From Smittium culicis (lineage: Eukaryota; Kickxellomycota; Harpellomycetes; Harpellales; Legeriomycetaceae), in assembly GCA_001970855.1 (NCBI GenBank), contig LSSN01000416.1, positions 4,294 through 25,159 on the forward strand: a stretch of DNA of 20,866 bases, given 5' to 3'. Position 1 is the first letter of the stretch. The number at the start of each line of letters is the position of its first letter. The translations under genes and the position numbers were made by a program. The notes below the pieces were generated by a model that worked only from the letters and a program-made list of their open reading frames with translations, was not told where the DNA came from and did no database searches. This document shows positions 20,786 to 20,866 of this stretch, piece by piece.

Positions 20786-20866
20786 GTATTCTATTTTTTA
20801 AAATAAAAAGAAAAGATAATGATCAATACCGAATTTTATGGGATTTTTTTCTTTTTTTTTTAAAAA

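Noticed and set aside
1..20866. tRNA, rRNA, snRNA, CRISPR, transposon or viral genes
   Set aside because: I searched by eye for B-box-like sequence, snRNA cores, repeat arrays, transposase or reverse-transcriptase motifs and found none that hold up.

Overview
This is a eukaryotic, very AT-rich, intron-containing window that looks fungal. Most protein genes need spliced GT..AG introns of about 60 to 175 bp, intergenic DNA is full of poly-A/poly-T runs, and the gene set (GT15 mannosyltransferase, Ire1 with kinase and KEN nuclease domains, an Erf2-type DHHC enzyme, Gpi1 and Rex4) is typical of fungi. TAA and TAG are both used as stops, so nothing suggests a changed code. A low-GC, early-diverging filamentous fungus (for example a Zoopagomycota-type genome) fits, but this is a guess. 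All splice sites were placed by eye from reading frame, GT/AG dinucleotides and family conservation, without transcript data.

Layout, left to right. (1) 1-737, minus strand: 5' part of a GT15 alpha-1,2-mannosyltransferase, cut by the window edge. (2) 1645-3113, minus: BUD13, a pre-mRNA retention and splicing factor, four exons. (3) 3665-5112, plus: REX4, a DEDDh exonuclease, three exons, head to head with BUD13. (4) 6032-11833, minus: IRE1, the unfolded-protein-response kinase/RNase; a short signal-peptide exon is joined to one 5.4-kb exon, giving 1875 residues. (5) 12972-14414, minus: single-exon DHHC palmitoyltransferase, Erf2-like. (6) About 2.2 kb with no gene I can support. (7) 16639-19646, minus: GPI1/PIG-Q, reconstructed from eleven exons to 733 residues. 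(8) 19671-20147, minus: a small three-exon gene for a two-pass membrane protein ending only 24 bp before the GPI1 start; its C-terminus resembles DPM3, which is tentative. (9) 20148-20866: mostly promoter-like, with a possible first exon of a plus-strand gene at 20705.

Five of the seven genes act in the secretory pathway: Golgi mannosylation, ER stress sensing, palmitoylation, the first step of GPI-anchor synthesis, and possibly Dol-P-Man supply. BUD13 and REX4 serve splicing and ribosome biogenesis. This is most simply ordinary fungal gene order, but the near-overlapping small gene and GPI1 deserve attention. I see no mobile element, CRISPR, tRNA, rRNA or viral sequence.
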